Part shown: positions 8,844 to 17,452 of the stretch, piece by piece
Layout of the letters: each line of letters starts with the position of its first letter
Numbering within the stretch: position 1 is the first letter of the stretch
NCBI RefSeq assembly: GCF_003240585.1
Contig: NZ_PCDP01000070.1
Coordinates: 1 to 47,493 of the forward strand
Length of the DNA: 47,493 nucleotides
Source: Arminella tubonensis
Lineage (GTDB): Bacteria > Pseudomonadota > Alphaproteobacteria > Rhizobiales > Rhizobiaceae
Reading direction: 5' to 3'
Notes under the pieces: model-generated
Told to the model about the DNA's origin: nothing
Database searches by the model: none
What the model saw: the letters and a program-made list of their open reading frames with translations, nothing else
Position numbers and translations under genes: made by a program

Positions 8844-10889
8844 ATGCCTGCGGTGCGACCGCCATCGTACTTTACCGAAACCGGACGACAGCTTGCCGAT
8901 ATTTCGCGGCCTGCTACTCTGCCGCCCGGTTGCCACCTCATCCGGAAATACTTCATGGAGCTAAGGGCGGGCCTGCGAATGCTTCAAACGCTATCCGCCG
9001 ACGCGGACTGCGAAGCGATCGCCGATGCCCTGACGACAAGTTGTCTTGCGTATGGGGTTGTCGATAAGGCCGCGGTGGTGCTCATGTCAGATGACGCCTC
9101 CGACTCGGATGTCCCCTCCAAGGTCATTGCGCAACTTCGAGCCGGAGAGTCGGCTGCGATGGCAGAGACCACCACGACATCCCCGGCAAGGATGTTCTTA
9201 CCGCTGCACGGTGACGAGCGCCTCCTCGCGGTTTTGAAACTCGAAATCACGGCACCTCAAGGTTTAGACCCGCAATATCGCGACGAGTTTGAAATCCTCG
9301 CTGCGTCTGCCGCCGGGCAGATCGAAAAACGGACCGGACGGCGTGATCTTGACCAAGCGCGCGAGCGTGCGCGGCTGGCCGAGCGAGAGCTTAGACTATC
9401 CTGGGATATGTTGCCTGCGCACGCCTGGCATACCAGGCCCGACGGAACCTTGGAAGCGGTCAACAGGGAATGGTCGGGGTACTTCGGTTTGACCGAGGAA
9501 CAGTCGTCCGGGTTTGGCTACACGCGAGTGTTCCATCCCGACGACATGCAAAAGGTCATGGATGTGTGGATGCGGTCCCTCTCCCAGGAAGTACCGGGAG
9601 AGGTCGAGACCCGAATGATGCGCGCGGATGGGGTGGCTCGCTCGTTCCTTATCCGTGCGGTGCCGGTGCGTGACGAGAACGGCAAGGTCATCAGGTGGTA
9701 TGGCATCAACATTGATGTCGAGGACCTGAAGGTAGCGCAGGATCGGATCCATGAGAGCGAACAGCGTTACGCGGCAACGCTGTCGAGTATCGGCGACGCC
9801 GTTATTTCCACAAACGACAGAGGTCGTTTGACATTCATCAACCCTGTCGCCGAGGAGCTTACTGGCTGGACCCAGCTAGACGCTGCCGAAAAACCCGTCG
9901 CAGATGTGTTCCAGTTGATCGACGACGCTCGCGAACCAATCGGCGACCCAGTCTCGGAGGTACTCGGTCGGGAACTCGATCTTAGGATCGGCAACCAGTA
10001 TTTCCTCCGGTCCAGAGCCGGGTTGGAATCGCTAATCGACGTGTCCGGCGCGCCCATCATCGACTCTCATGGCGACATGAAGGGTGCGGTCCTGGTCTTC
10101 CGGGACATGACCCAGCGAAACGAAACGGCGGAAGCACTGCGCAAATCCAAGGACGACCTTGCCCGAATGAGCCGTCTTACCGCGATTGGGGAACTGGCGG
10201 TTTCGGTTGCCCACGAGATGAACCAGCCACTGATGGCGATCGTTACGAACGCGGCGGCTTCTCTGAGCTGGCTGCAGGGAGAGCCCCCCAACATAGAGGA
10301 GGCTACGCACGCCATCGAGTGGGTGCTCCGGGATGGGCACCGGGCCGGAGAGATACTGAGCGGGATCTTGGCTCTGGCAAGGAATTCGCGCCCGAAGGTC
10401 GGCCCCCTACACATTCGGGCCGTCATCGAAGAGGTGCTGCAGTTGACAAGGGGCGAGCTCAGGCAAAAAGGGGTGGTCGTCGACACGGTATTCGACGACG
10501 CGGATGGCACGGTATCTGGGGATCGCATTCAGCTCCAACAGGTCCTGATCAATCTGATGATGAACGGCGCGGACGCGATGGCGACGATCGAGGACGAGCG
10601 AAAGACCCTGGGAATAGTCGCACGGCGGGCGAACGATGGCGTCATCCAGGTGAGCGTTTCAGACAACGGCGTCGGGCTCGATGCCGACACGGCCGATCGG
10701 GCGTTCGAGGCTTTCTTCACGACCAAGGCGACGGGAATCGGCATGGGGCTCTCGATCTGCCGATCCATCATCGAGGCGCACGGCGGTCACATCTGGGTTA
10801 CGACTGAAAAAGGCAAGGGGAGCACGTTCAGCTTCACCCTGCCGCCTCCGTCATCCTCGCAAGAGCCATCCGCAACTCCTGAAGAATAG
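8844..10889 (+). CDS. GAF-PAS-PAS sensor histidine kinase
   Basis: A 681-residue soluble kinase. A GAF-like domain covers about residues 40-165. PAS1 (about 185-300) contains WDMLPAHAWHTRPDG and the PAC segment WYGINIDVEDLK. PAS2 (about 305-425) starts at YAATLSSIGDAVISTNDRG. HisKA carries SVAHEMNQPLMAI (His near 455), and HATPase_c has QQVLINLMMNGADAM, DNGVGLD and GIGMGLSICRS. PAS1 and the catalytic core are close paralogues of those in the other two kinases of the window. No cognate regulator is adjacent. The last 56 bases overlap, on the opposite strand, the decayed acyltransferase gene. The Met at 8955 is an alternative start just before the GAF domain. Confidence 0.9.
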   Translation: MPAVRPPSYFTETGRQLADISRPATLPPGCHLIRKYFMELRAGLRMLQTLSADADCEAIADALTTSCLAYGVVDKAAVVLMSDDASDSDVPSKVIAQLRAGESAAMAETTTTSPARMFLPLHGDERLLAVLKLEITAPQGLDPQYRDEFEILAASAAGQIEKRTGRRDLDQARERARLAERELRLSWDMLPAHAWHTRPDGTLEAVNREWSGYFGLTEEQSSGFGYTRVFHPDDMQKVMDVWMRSLSQEVPGEVETRMMRADGVARSFLIRAVPVRDENGKVIRWYGINIDVEDLKVAQDRIHESEQRYAATLSSIGDAVISTNDRGRLTFINPVAEELTGWTQLDAAEKPVADVFQLIDDAREPIGDPVSEVLGRELDLRIGNQYFLRSRAGLESLIDVSGAPIIDSHGDMKGAVLVFRDMTQRNETAEALRKSKDDLARMSRLTAIGELAVSVAHEMNQPLMAIVTNAAASLSWLQGEPPNIEEATHAIEWVLRDGHRAGEILSGILALARNSRPKVGPLHIRAVIEEVLQLTRGELRQKGVVVDTVFDDADGTVSGDRIQLQQVLINLMMNGADAMATIEDERKTLGIVARRANDGVIQVSVSDNGVGLDADTADRAFEAFFTTKATGIGMGLSICRSIIEAHGGHIWVTTEKGKGSTFSFTLPPPSSSQEPSATPEE

Positions 10890-12096
10890 CGGGGCGTGGG
10901 GCGAAGCTGGTATAGGAGAGATGGACGCGTCCATCGAGATGACAGACGCCGATACACTGCTCCTGTTCGAACCCCAGACTGACAAACGGTCCATAAAGGG
11001 CTGAAAGATGCAGTTCGCCGTAATCGGTCCGAAAATCGAGCCTTCAGAGGTTCGACAGAACGATCTCGGCGCCGAGCACCGATGCGAATAGTTTTGAAGC
11101 CTCTCCAGTCGTCGTAACTTTCCTCATTGCGGCCTCGATCGCGCCGACGTTCGCAACGAGATGATCGCTGGTCTTCTCCAGTGAGAGCGCCGTGGAAAAG
11201 TGCCTGGCCTTTTCCCAACCGTCATTTATTTCGGGATCGTCCTCGATGACATTGCCGGCAACGCAGAGACAGAGATGGTCCGTAACCATATGCAGCCTGC
11301 GGCGAACATCGATCGGCGTAAAGACGCGGAGCGGCCCGCCGTCGAGGGGCGCAAGCTTCCGTTTCAGCACGCCCGCGAGTGCGGCGGACAATGCGCCATG
11401 AACCGTCGTTCCATAGGACCGCGCGCTTGACACGAGCGTCTCGGTCTCCCGTTCGTCGAGGGACAGAAATTGGACGCTCGGTTCGCCGGAAAAACGTCCG
11501 TGGTAGGCCACTGGCGGGCGAGACGGTGGCTGCGCCTCGGCAGCCGGGAGTTTGTGGAGATGCAACATGCTGCCGACCATCGCCTCAAGCGATCCGCAAG
11601 GAATCCTGTCCTCTATCTCGTGACCGGTAACGGCAAGTAGCAAATCTCTCATCCAGTGGTTCAGTGAGACGCCGTCGGCTATCGAATGGTGGGCGCACAG
11701 GACAAGAAAGGTGCGCTTGCCCTCCTCCATGACAACGGCCCGCAGAAGCGGTGGACGCTTCGCCTCGAAGGGCGTCCGGAGCTCGTATTGGATGATGTCG
11801 GGGAAGATCGGCGATGGTGCCGCCGGCATGCCTGAGCGGTATAGAGAGCCTCATCACCGGAACGAATGTGGGCTGCTCGCCGGGCGCGGCGCAGATGCCG
11901 CTCCAGATCCGGGGCGCGTCGCCCACCCGAGCTCGTCCAGGCAGTCCTGCCAGATGTCGATGGGAATCCTGCCCTCAACGACCGCGACGGTGACGGTGAC
12001 GGTGACGAAATGGATCGGCAGGTTTTGATCCAGCAACCAGAAGAGCTTCTCGACGGCGCCTAGCGGTCGGGCTGAGATCTGATAATGGGAGTCCAC
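10834..12096 (-). pseudogene. Decayed condensation/acyltransferase-domain protein (HHxxxDG)
   Basis: The remains encode a CoA-dependent acyltransferase or condensation-fold enzyme: LGAVEKLFWLLDQN near the start, catalytic HHSIADG, and a C-terminal block ending ALYGPFVSLGFEQ and HLSYTSF. The GTG at 12096 has a good AAGGAG site 7 bases upstream. Three lesions are visible. The frame shifts out near 11925 and back near 11830, the middle piece GICAAPGEQPTFVPV being in another frame. In addition a TGA at 11044-11046 replaces the Gly expected after LSNL, with 70 further in-frame codons down to a TGA at 10834. A GGTGAC tandem repeat near 11985-12007 has added a Val-Thr run. Product function is lost or strongly reduced. 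Confidence 0.75.
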
Positions 12097-12198
12097 GGCT
12101 CCACTCCTTCCCGGCGATTGACCAGAGTGTCGATCTTTCGTTTCGTCGGTCGATGAGGTCATTCTATGAGGTTACGGGTCGGAGGCGAACAAGTTCCG

Positions 12199-12213
12199 AT
12201 GAGAGCGGGTGAG
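12199..12213 (-). promoter_or_regulatory. GTGAG direct-repeat operator, site 5
   Basis: The plus strand reads ATGAG-N5-GTGAG. In the sense of the leftward acyltransferase gene this is CTCAC-N5-CTCAT, 102 bases before its GTG start. The next bases in that sense are CGGAAC, as at site 1, and both sites also share TCGCCT a few bases later. The half-site at 12199 has one mismatch. Confidence 0.4.
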
Positions 12214-12235
12214 ATGGCGTTGGTGCGACGGATGC

Positions 12236-12700
12236 TCAGAAACCGAAGTGGCTCAGGCTCCGGTGCCCATCGGGTCTCCTTCCGAGCGGCCAATCGAAGG
12301 CACGCTCCTCGGGATTGATCGGGTGCTCGTTGATGCTGGCGTGGCGATACTTCATCAAGCCGTCGGCGTTGAACTCCCAATTCTCATTACCGTATGCCCG
12401 GAACCAGTTGCCACTGTCGTCGCGGTGCTCGTAAGCGAATCGCACCGCGATCCGGTTTCCGGAGAACGCCCACAATTCCTTGATGAGCCGGTAGTCGAGT
12501 TCCTTCGCCCACTTGCGCGCGAGGAATGCTTCGATGGCGGGACGGCCGACGACGAACTCCGCGCGGTTCCGCCAATGGCTGTCGACGCTGTACGCGAGGG
12601 CGACCTTCACGGGATCGCGGGTGTTCCAGCCGTCCTCCGCCAGCCGCACCTTCTCGATCGCGGACTGGAGAGTGAAGGGAGGCAACGGTGGCCGGGTCAT
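12236..12700 (-). CDS. DUF1348 family NTF2-fold protein
   Basis: A 154-residue protein of the SnoaL/NTF2 superfamily, DUF1348 branch. Recognisable blocks are DGWNTRDPVKVALAYS, the WRNRAEFVVGR segment, and the C-terminal RHASINEHPI. It has no signal peptide. The start codon overlaps the stop of the upstream PPOX-fold gene (ATGA at 12697-12700), so the two are translationally coupled. The fold makes a small cone-shaped ligand pocket, but family members have no agreed reaction. The partnership suggests a role in redox or detoxification chemistry. Confidence 0.88.
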   Translation of the reverse strand: MTRPPLPPFTLQSAIEKVRLAEDGWNTRDPVKVALAYSVDSHWRNRAEFVVGRPAIEAFLARKWAKELDYRLIKELWAFSGNRIAVRFAYEHRDDSGNWFRAYGNENWEFNADGLMKYRHASINEHPINPEERAFDWPLGRRPDGHRSLSHFGF

Positions 12701-13356
12701 GTCTTGAATCCTTTGGGTGAGACTATCCGTGCGCCATTGGGCGCCGCGGATTTGAGTGTTGCTATCTCGGCTTCCAGTTCCTTGATCCGCGTGTCCCTGC
12801 TCTCGATCGCCTTCAGGACTTCGTCGGCCTCGAACCGGAGCGGAATATGCTGCGGGCAGTTGGCGTCCCAGGCTTCGACATGGAAGAGGATCACCTGCTC
12901 GGGTCTTGCCTGATAGCCTTCCGGCATCAACTGCTCGATGAGTGCCACGTCACCCTCTACAACGGTCGCCGTGCCCCAGATCTTCACCCGCGACCGGCTG
13001 CCGTAGTCGATCAGGAAGAGTTGCGCCTTGTCGTTGTCGACGAGGTTTCCCTGAGTGATGTATTGGCGGTTGCCAATGTAGTCTGCGAATCCCAGCGTGG
13101 TTTCGTTGAGGACACGGAGGAACCCAGGCGGCCCGCCCCGATGCTGGATATACGGCTGGCATTCCTTGTTGGCGGTGGCCATGAAGATGCTGATCTGCTT
13201 CTCGATGAAGTCCTTCAGGTCGGGCGTGATCGCTGTCGCCCATCCGCCGCGTTCCTCGACGCGGGCGTAGGACCGGCGCGATCCCTTCCTCTCCTGGACC
13301 TCCTTCACCGACGGCGAAAAGGCGACGTCGCTCGAGACATGTTTCTCAATATCCAC
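12697..13356 (-). CDS. Pyridoxamine 5'-phosphate oxidase-fold flavoprotein
   Basis: A 219-residue protein with the split-barrel flavin-binding core: KDFIEKQISIFMATAN, then GGPPGFLRVLNETTLGFADYIGNRQYITQGNL, then a strand ending LFLIDYGSRSRVKIWGTA. The C-terminus (about 175-210) is a predicted coiled coil around IKELEAEIATLKSAA, typical of one branch of the family. The enzyme is probably an FMN- or F420-type reductase or oxidase acting on small substrates rather than true PdxH. AAGGAGGG precedes the ATG at 13356. It is first gene of a two-gene operon with the DUF1348 gene. Confidence 0.87.
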   Translation of the reverse strand: MDIEKHVSSDVAFSPSVKEVQERKGSRRSYARVEERGGWATAITPDLKDFIEKQISIFMATANKECQPYIQHRGGPPGFLRVLNETTLGFADYIGNRQYITQGNLVDNDKAQLFLIDYGSRSRVKIWGTATVVEGDVALIEQLMPEGYQARPEQVILFHVEAWDANCPQHIPLRFEADEVLKAIESRDTRIKELEAEIATLKSAAPNGARIVSPKGFKT

Positions 13357-13412
13357 GGTCGCCTGCCCTCCTTGTGTATCGACGGCCTCGCGCCGCCGCG
13401 GAGAGTTTCAGC

Positions 13413-14381
13413 TCAGACGCCTTCATAGGCAAGGCGGGTGAACAGCGCCGGAGAGATCGCCCAGTTTCCGAAGACGGGATCCCACGTCGCGGTGGGCTTT
13501 GCGGCGATCGTTTCATCGACACTTCTCCCATCCTTTTTCAGCTTGGCGACGTTTTCTCTGACGCCGACGAGCATGTCCCGCCAGGCGATCAGATCCTTCT
13601 TGTTCCCGATCTCACCGTGCCCCGGAATGACGATCGTCTGGTCGTCCACCATCTTGACGTTCGCTTCGGCGGCCTGGATCTGTCCGTCGATGCTCCCGCC
13701 TGTCGAGTAGTCGATGAAGGGATAGACGCCGTTCCAGAAGGTGTCGGCCACGTGGACGACGTTGGCTTCCTGGAAGAACACCGAGATGTCGCAGTCCGTA
13801 TGGGCGGGCCCATAGTATTTCAATGCGAGCGTCTGGCCGTTCAGCTTCAGCGTCTCCTCGTCGCCCTTCATTAGCATCGTCGGCAGGGCGCTGTTCGGAA
13901 ACGCCGGAAAGTCGAAGTCCCAGTCTTCGACACGGGTGGCGACCGTCAGATGCTTCAGCGTGTTCGGATGCGCCATGATCATGGCACCTTCGGAGTTGAG
14001 CCACTCGTTGCCGTCGGCATGGTCGAAGTGCCAGTGGCTGTTGATGAGATGCTTGATGGGCTGCGGACCGAGGTCGGCCAGCGCCTTCTCGATACGCGGG
14101 CGGGTCGCCGTGATCCCGGCGTCGACGAGCAGTTTTCCGTCGTCTCCGACGAGGACGCCCATGTTGCCGCCGGAACCGGACAACGCGCTGATTCCACCTC
14201 TAAGGTTGGTGGTTTTGATGTCTGCGACGGCAGCGGCCTCACGGATCTGGACGACGAGACTTTTTGCGGCGGCGAACACCTGCGACGGGGTGAGCCAGCC
14301 GCCCGTGGCCGCGAAGGTTGCGCCGCCGAGGCAGCAAAGGCAGAAGCCACGTCTCGAGAGGTTGTAGTCGTGCTTGGTCAT
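13413..14381 (-). CDS. Tat-exported MBL-fold metallo-hydrolase
   Basis: A 322-residue protein starting with a twin-arginine signal (SRRGFCLCCLGG, then a hydrophobic stretch ending near VFAAA). The zinc-binding motif HWHFDHADGN lies near residue 117. A later His comes from GPAHTDCDISVFF and the last from VIPGHGEI. It probably acts in the periplasm on a small substrate. It is distinct from the gene at 135-1013, which lacks export. No GTGAG repeat is seen in the short gap upstream (14382-14463). Neighbouring exported hydrolases suggest a shared periplasmic detoxification role, which is inference. Confidence 0.88.
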   Translation of the reverse strand: MTKHDYNLSRRGFCLCCLGGATFAATGGWLTPSQVFAAAKSLVVQIREAAAVADIKTTNLRGGISALSGSGGNMGVLVGDDGKLLVDAGITATRPRIEKALADLGPQPIKHLINSHWHFDHADGNEWLNSEGAMIMAHPNTLKHLTVATRVEDWDFDFPAFPNSALPTMLMKGDEETLKLNGQTLALKYYGPAHTDCDISVFFQEANVVHVADTFWNGVYPFIDYSTGGSIDGQIQAAEANVKMVDDQTIVIPGHGEIGNKKDLIAWRDMLVGVRENVAKLKKDGRSVDETIAAKPTATWDPVFGNWAISPALFTRLAYEGV

Positions 14382-14463
14382 TTTCCGGCTCCATCGTGTT
14401 GTGGCAGTCGCGGTGAAAGGGTGCCACCACGCAGGGAGGCGTGCGTGGTGGCGAGGCCTCGAT

Positions 14464-15453
14464 CTAGTTCTGACTGAGTTTCCGATCGAGGAAATCGTGA
14501 ATGAGTGGGGCCATCACCGGCAGCTTGTCCTCGAGTGCGAAGTGGCCTGTATCGAGTAGATGCATCTCGGCGTGCGGCAGGTCGCGCAGGTATGGGGACG
14601 CACCGTCGGCCGGGAAGATCTTGTCGTTCTTCCCCCAGACGATCAGCGTCGGCGGTTTCTTGTCCCGGAAGAACTTCTGGAATTCCGGATAGAGCGGGAC
14701 GTTCGTTCCGTAGTCGTGGAAAAGGTCGAGCTGGATGTCATTGTTTCCTGGACGATCAAGCAACGGCTGGTCGTGGCCCCAGTTGTCGGGGTCGATGTGC
14801 GCCAGGTCGCTCATTCCATCGGTGTACTGGAACTTCGTCGTCTCCGGTTTGAAGAGCACCAAAAGAGCTGCCCGGTTCGCCGGCGTGTCCTCTTTCCAGT
14901 AGGCCTTGATCGGATCCCAAAACTCCTTGAGACCCTCCTCGTAGGCGTTGCCGTTCTGGACGATCAGCGCCGACACGCGGTCCGGATGCTTGAGGGCTAG
15001 CCGGTATCCGACTGGAGCGCCGTAGTCCATGACGTACATCGCGTATTCGTTGATCTTCAGTTTCCCAAGGAGGCTGTCGACGATGTCGGCGTAGTGCTGG
15101 AACGTGTAGGCGAACTTCGTGTGGTCGGGCGCGGCGCTCTGCCCGAAACCGGGATAGTCCGGCGCGATGACATGATATTTGTCGGCGAGGATCGGGATAA
15201 GGTTCCGAAACATGTGGGAAGAGGTCGGAAATCCGTGAAGGAGAAGAACGACCGGAGCGTCGACAGGCCCCGCCTCGCGGTAGAAAATGCTCGTGCCGTC
15301 GACGTCCACCGTGTGATAGGTGACTTGCGGGACGACCAGCTTGTGCTCGGCGGCGACCTTCTTCGCCGCATAGGACGTGGCCGGCAGCACTGTCGACGCC
15401 GACAACGCGATCGCTATGGCAAATGCAGTCCTGGTCATGATGGATCTGTTCAT
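14464..15453 (-). CDS. Exported alpha/beta hydrolase, epoxide-hydrolase-like
   Basis: The start at 15453 gives 329 residues opening with MNRSIMTRTAFAIAIALS and a Sec signal ending near SYA. The mature enzyme has LLHGFPTSSHMFRN (oxyanion region), DYPGFGQSAAPD, and VMDYGAPVGY, where the nucleophile is Asp. That points to the epoxide hydrolase/haloalkane dehalogenase side of the fold rather than to a serine esterase. Further on are WGKNDKIFP (acid) and DTGHFALED (His). The frame is open up to 15522, but those residues lack a ribosome site and would bury the signal peptide. Three GTGAG-type half-sites lie 117 bases upstream. Confidence 0.87.
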   Translation of the reverse strand: MNRSIMTRTAFAIAIALSASTVLPATSYAAKKVAAEHKLVVPQVTYHTVDVDGTSIFYREAGPVDAPVVLLLHGFPTSSHMFRNLIPILADKYHVIAPDYPGFGQSAAPDHTKFAYTFQHYADIVDSLLGKLKINEYAMYVMDYGAPVGYRLALKHPDRVSALIVQNGNAYEEGLKEFWDPIKAYWKEDTPANRAALLVLFKPETTKFQYTDGMSDLAHIDPDNWGHDQPLLDRPGNNDIQLDLFHDYGTNVPLYPEFQKFFRDKKPPTLIVWGKNDKIFPADGASPYLRDLPHAEMHLLDTGHFALEDKLPVMAPLIHDFLDRKLSQN

Positions 15454-15790
15454 TTCAGCCTCCGGTTCTTTCAATGTGGATGCGGGTGCGACCGCGCGTT
15501 GCCTCGCTGATTTCGCTATCATTGCTACGCTTCAGGAGCGGAAGCGGCGAGCTAGTTGTCGTAAGGCGTCGTGAGTTTGCGTGAGGCGAAATTCCGACCG
15601 ACTTCGCCAACTCGGTCGAATACCTAGCCATTGGTCTAGTTCTCCACGACGTTGTCAGGCCCGGACTGGCCATTGGTCGGATTGTTTGCATGCGGGGCCG
15701 CAGCTAGGCTTCCCCCGCAATCGCAGCAATTTGAGATCGCCCCACGCGCGTGGGGTACGGATTTGTTAGAGGCCGATCTTCAGCAGTAAG
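15454..15790. promoter_or_regulatory. Divergent intergenic region with GTGAG operator, site 2
   Basis: This 337-base gap separates the exported hydrolase (leftward) from the reversed-order regulator (rightward). Half-sites start at 15561 (GTAAG), 15571 (GTGAG) and 15581 (GTGAG), each 10 bases apart. In the hydrolase sense the core is CTCAC-GCAAA-CTCAC. Its place beside the regulator gene makes that regulator the first candidate binder, possibly with autoregulation. No gene or RNA was recognised in the rest of the gap. Confidence 0.5.
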
Positions 15791-16657
15791 ATGAACAATT
15801 GCAGCCGACGGGGGAAGTCAGCAATGCAAGTCCAATTCAACGATACGCTCGATCAACCGAACTCTTCGGACGGCTATACGCCTTACCCTTCCAGAGAGGC
15901 AAAGCGCCGGCCTTTCGACGGCTCCATTCGCTTTGGACGTTTCTGCGCCATTCCGCATTCCCGTCAGCTCCTACTGGATGGGCGTCCTCAGGATGTCGGA
16001 GGCCGCGCGTTCGATCTTCTTATGGTCCTTTTGAAGTCCAACGGCAGGATCGTCAGCAAGGACGAGATCCTTAACGAGGTGTGGCCGTCGATGGTGGTCG
16101 AGGAATGCAATCTCCGCTTCCAGGTGAAATCATTGAGGCGGGCGCTGGGCAGCCAGGGCGACATGATCAAGACGATCGTCCGAAGAGGTTACATGCTCAT
16201 CAGAGACGACATGTCGTTCGAAGCGGGCGCGCGGTTCGACGCGGCTAGGTCGCCAGCAGTTTCGGAAATCGATGCTCCAGTGGTGGCGAAAACCGCCACG
16301 CCGCACATCGTCCTAATTGAGGACGACGAAAGCGTCAGGCGCTCGATATCGACGCTCCTGCGATCGGTCGGCCTCGGCATCGCCGCTTTTGAATCCGTCA
16401 ATGACTACCAGGATCGCGGAAACGAGGATCAGCCCGATTGTCTTATCCTCGACGTCTGCCTGCCTGGTAGAAGTGGCCTAGACTTTCAGGCCGATCTCTT
16501 GAAGGCGGGAATACACTACCCGATCATCTTCATCAGCGGCCATGCCGACATCCGGATGTCGGTGCGGGCGATGAAGGCCGGCGCGGTCGAGTTCCTGACG
16601 AAGCCCGTTCGACATCAGGATCTGCTGAGCGCGATCGATATGGCAATCAACGCGTAG
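15791..16657 (+). CDS. Response regulator with reversed domain order (winged helix then receiver)
   Basis: A 288-residue protein. Residues about 45-140 form an OmpR/CadC-type winged helix, with RQLLLDGRPQDVGGRAFDLL, DEILNEVWP and IKTIVRRGYMLI. Residues about 170-288 form a FixJ-like receiver: acidic pair IEDDES, phosphoacceptor in LILDVCLPGRSG, Ser in FISGHAD and Lys in FLTKPV. OmpR-family regulators normally carry the receiver first, so the order is reversed. All phosphorylation residues are present. The Met at 15824, preceded by GGGGGAAG, is a possible start that still keeps both domains. No histidine kinase is adjacent; the orphan kinases at 1136-6658 and 8844-10889 are possible partners. 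Operator candidates lie just upstream. Confidence 0.88.
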   Translation: MNNCSRRGKSAMQVQFNDTLDQPNSSDGYTPYPSREAKRRPFDGSIRFGRFCAIPHSRQLLLDGRPQDVGGRAFDLLMVLLKSNGRIVSKDEILNEVWPSMVVEECNLRFQVKSLRRALGSQGDMIKTIVRRGYMLIRDDMSFEAGARFDAARSPAVSEIDAPVVAKTATPHIVLIEDDESVRRSISTLLRSVGLGIAAFESVNDYQDRGNEDQPDCLILDVCLPGRSGLDFQADLLKAGIHYPIIFISGHADIRMSVRAMKAGAVEFLTKPVRHQDLLSAIDMAINA

Positions 16658-16734
16658 CCGCCATCTGATGGCTGCAGCGGAGCGTTGGCGCCGATCCGAC
16701 GTCGTCAACGAAACGGGGTTCGCCTGGAGAACTT

Positions 16735-17091
16735 CTAAAGCAATCCCTTCAACTCGGGCTAGTCAACGAGAAGGGCGGCTTCGGACGCCTGCAACCATAC
16801 GAGGTTGCGCTGTCCCTGCTCCGGAAAGTGCGACCGGGTCGTCGGCGTTTCCAGCAATGTCAAAATGCTCGCCGATGGACGAAGGGTGCCATCGGTGGCC
16901 AGACCTTTCATCGCCCAACCCTTGGGAATCGTCCAAAGCTTTGCTTCCCGCGTCGTTATGAGGAGAACCTCGACGCCGTCCTCCGCACACTTCCGATAGC
17001 ATAAACCGCCGACCTGTTGAGCGGTCGACCCGTGCAACATGGCGTCAGCGTACTCGGCTAGGCGCGACAGATACGACATCGGTTTCTTCAT
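16735..17091 (-). pseudogene. Decayed Nudix hydrolase
   Basis: The frame begins as a typical short Nudix protein (QVGGLCYR, VLLITTREAKLWTIPKGWAMKGL) but then jumps to unrelated residues and resumes with FPEQGQRNLVWLQASEAALLVD. The whole Nudix box (GX5EX7REUXEEXGU) between these blocks is missing, apparently by internal deletion. A TAG at 16759-16761 then interrupts LVD/PELKGLL, where relatives have Glu, and a second TAG follows seven codons later. No catalytic activity is expected. The reading frame extends upstream to 17169, but the family similarity starts near 17091. Confidence 0.7.
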
Positions 17092-17169
17092 GTTTCGTAT
17101 GTGGCGCAAGACGAGTTCTCGGCAAGTCGGGGCCTCAAGCGCAGTTCGCAAAGGATGAAAGGGGCACAT

Positions 17170-17290
17170 TGAAAAGGGAACCCGCAGGTCTCAGCGGGTT
17201 CCCATTATGCAAGTCACTGCACTGCCATGCTTTACATGAGTGCTGCACATATGCCCTTGCAGCATTACCAATATGGGCTCTCGTGGTTAA
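17170..17290 (-). ncRNA. Candidate small RNA ending in an intrinsic terminator
   Basis: Leftward from about 17290 the DNA can fold into hairpins. The pairs TGCTGC/GCAGCA (17241-17264) and GCACTGCCATG/CATGAGTGC (about 17219-17245) overlap and are alternatives. They are followed by a perfect 10-bp stem with 8-base loop (17176-17203) and TTTT, a textbook rho-independent terminator. No protein gene reads into it from the right: the next gene is rightward and starts at 17453. The 5' end and promoter are not defined. An alternative is that the terminator is left over from a lost gene. Confidence 0.35.
17172..17203 (-). terminator. Rho-independent terminator (leftward)
   Basis: The stem GGGAACCCGC/GCGGGTTCCC is perfect over 10 bp with loop 17186-17193. 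Read leftward it is followed directly by TTTT (17175-17172). It has no U-tract in the other direction, so it works for leftward transcripts only. Confidence 0.65.
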
Positions 17291-17351
17291 TCGAGCGTTA
17301 AGTAGAAATGTCCGACCGCGCCGCACCGGATTTCACACGGCATCGCGACAA

Positions 17352-17366
17352 CTCACACCAACTGAC
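17352..17366 (+). promoter_or_regulatory. GTGAG direct-repeat operator, site 4
   Basis: In the sense of the rightward hydrolase gene the sequence is CTCAC-ACCAA-CTGAC, 86 bases before the ATG at 17453. The second half-site has one mismatch. The spacer is close to that of site 3 (CTCAC-GCCAA-CTCAC). This is the one site on the opposite strand, and its gene is also on the opposite strand, so the orientation relative to the gene is kept. Confidence 0.45.
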
Positions 17367-17452
17367 AGGCGAGCGTAGTAGCTTCACAGCAACGAAAACG
17401 AAGCGCGTCCGGGTCTCAGAGACCCCCAGCGCCCAGCGTGAGGTCACTCGCA

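Noticed and set aside
10921..11004. 27-codon rightward reading frame after the kinase
   Set aside because: It lies opposite the decayed acyltransferase C-terminus, whose family similarity explains the coding appearance.
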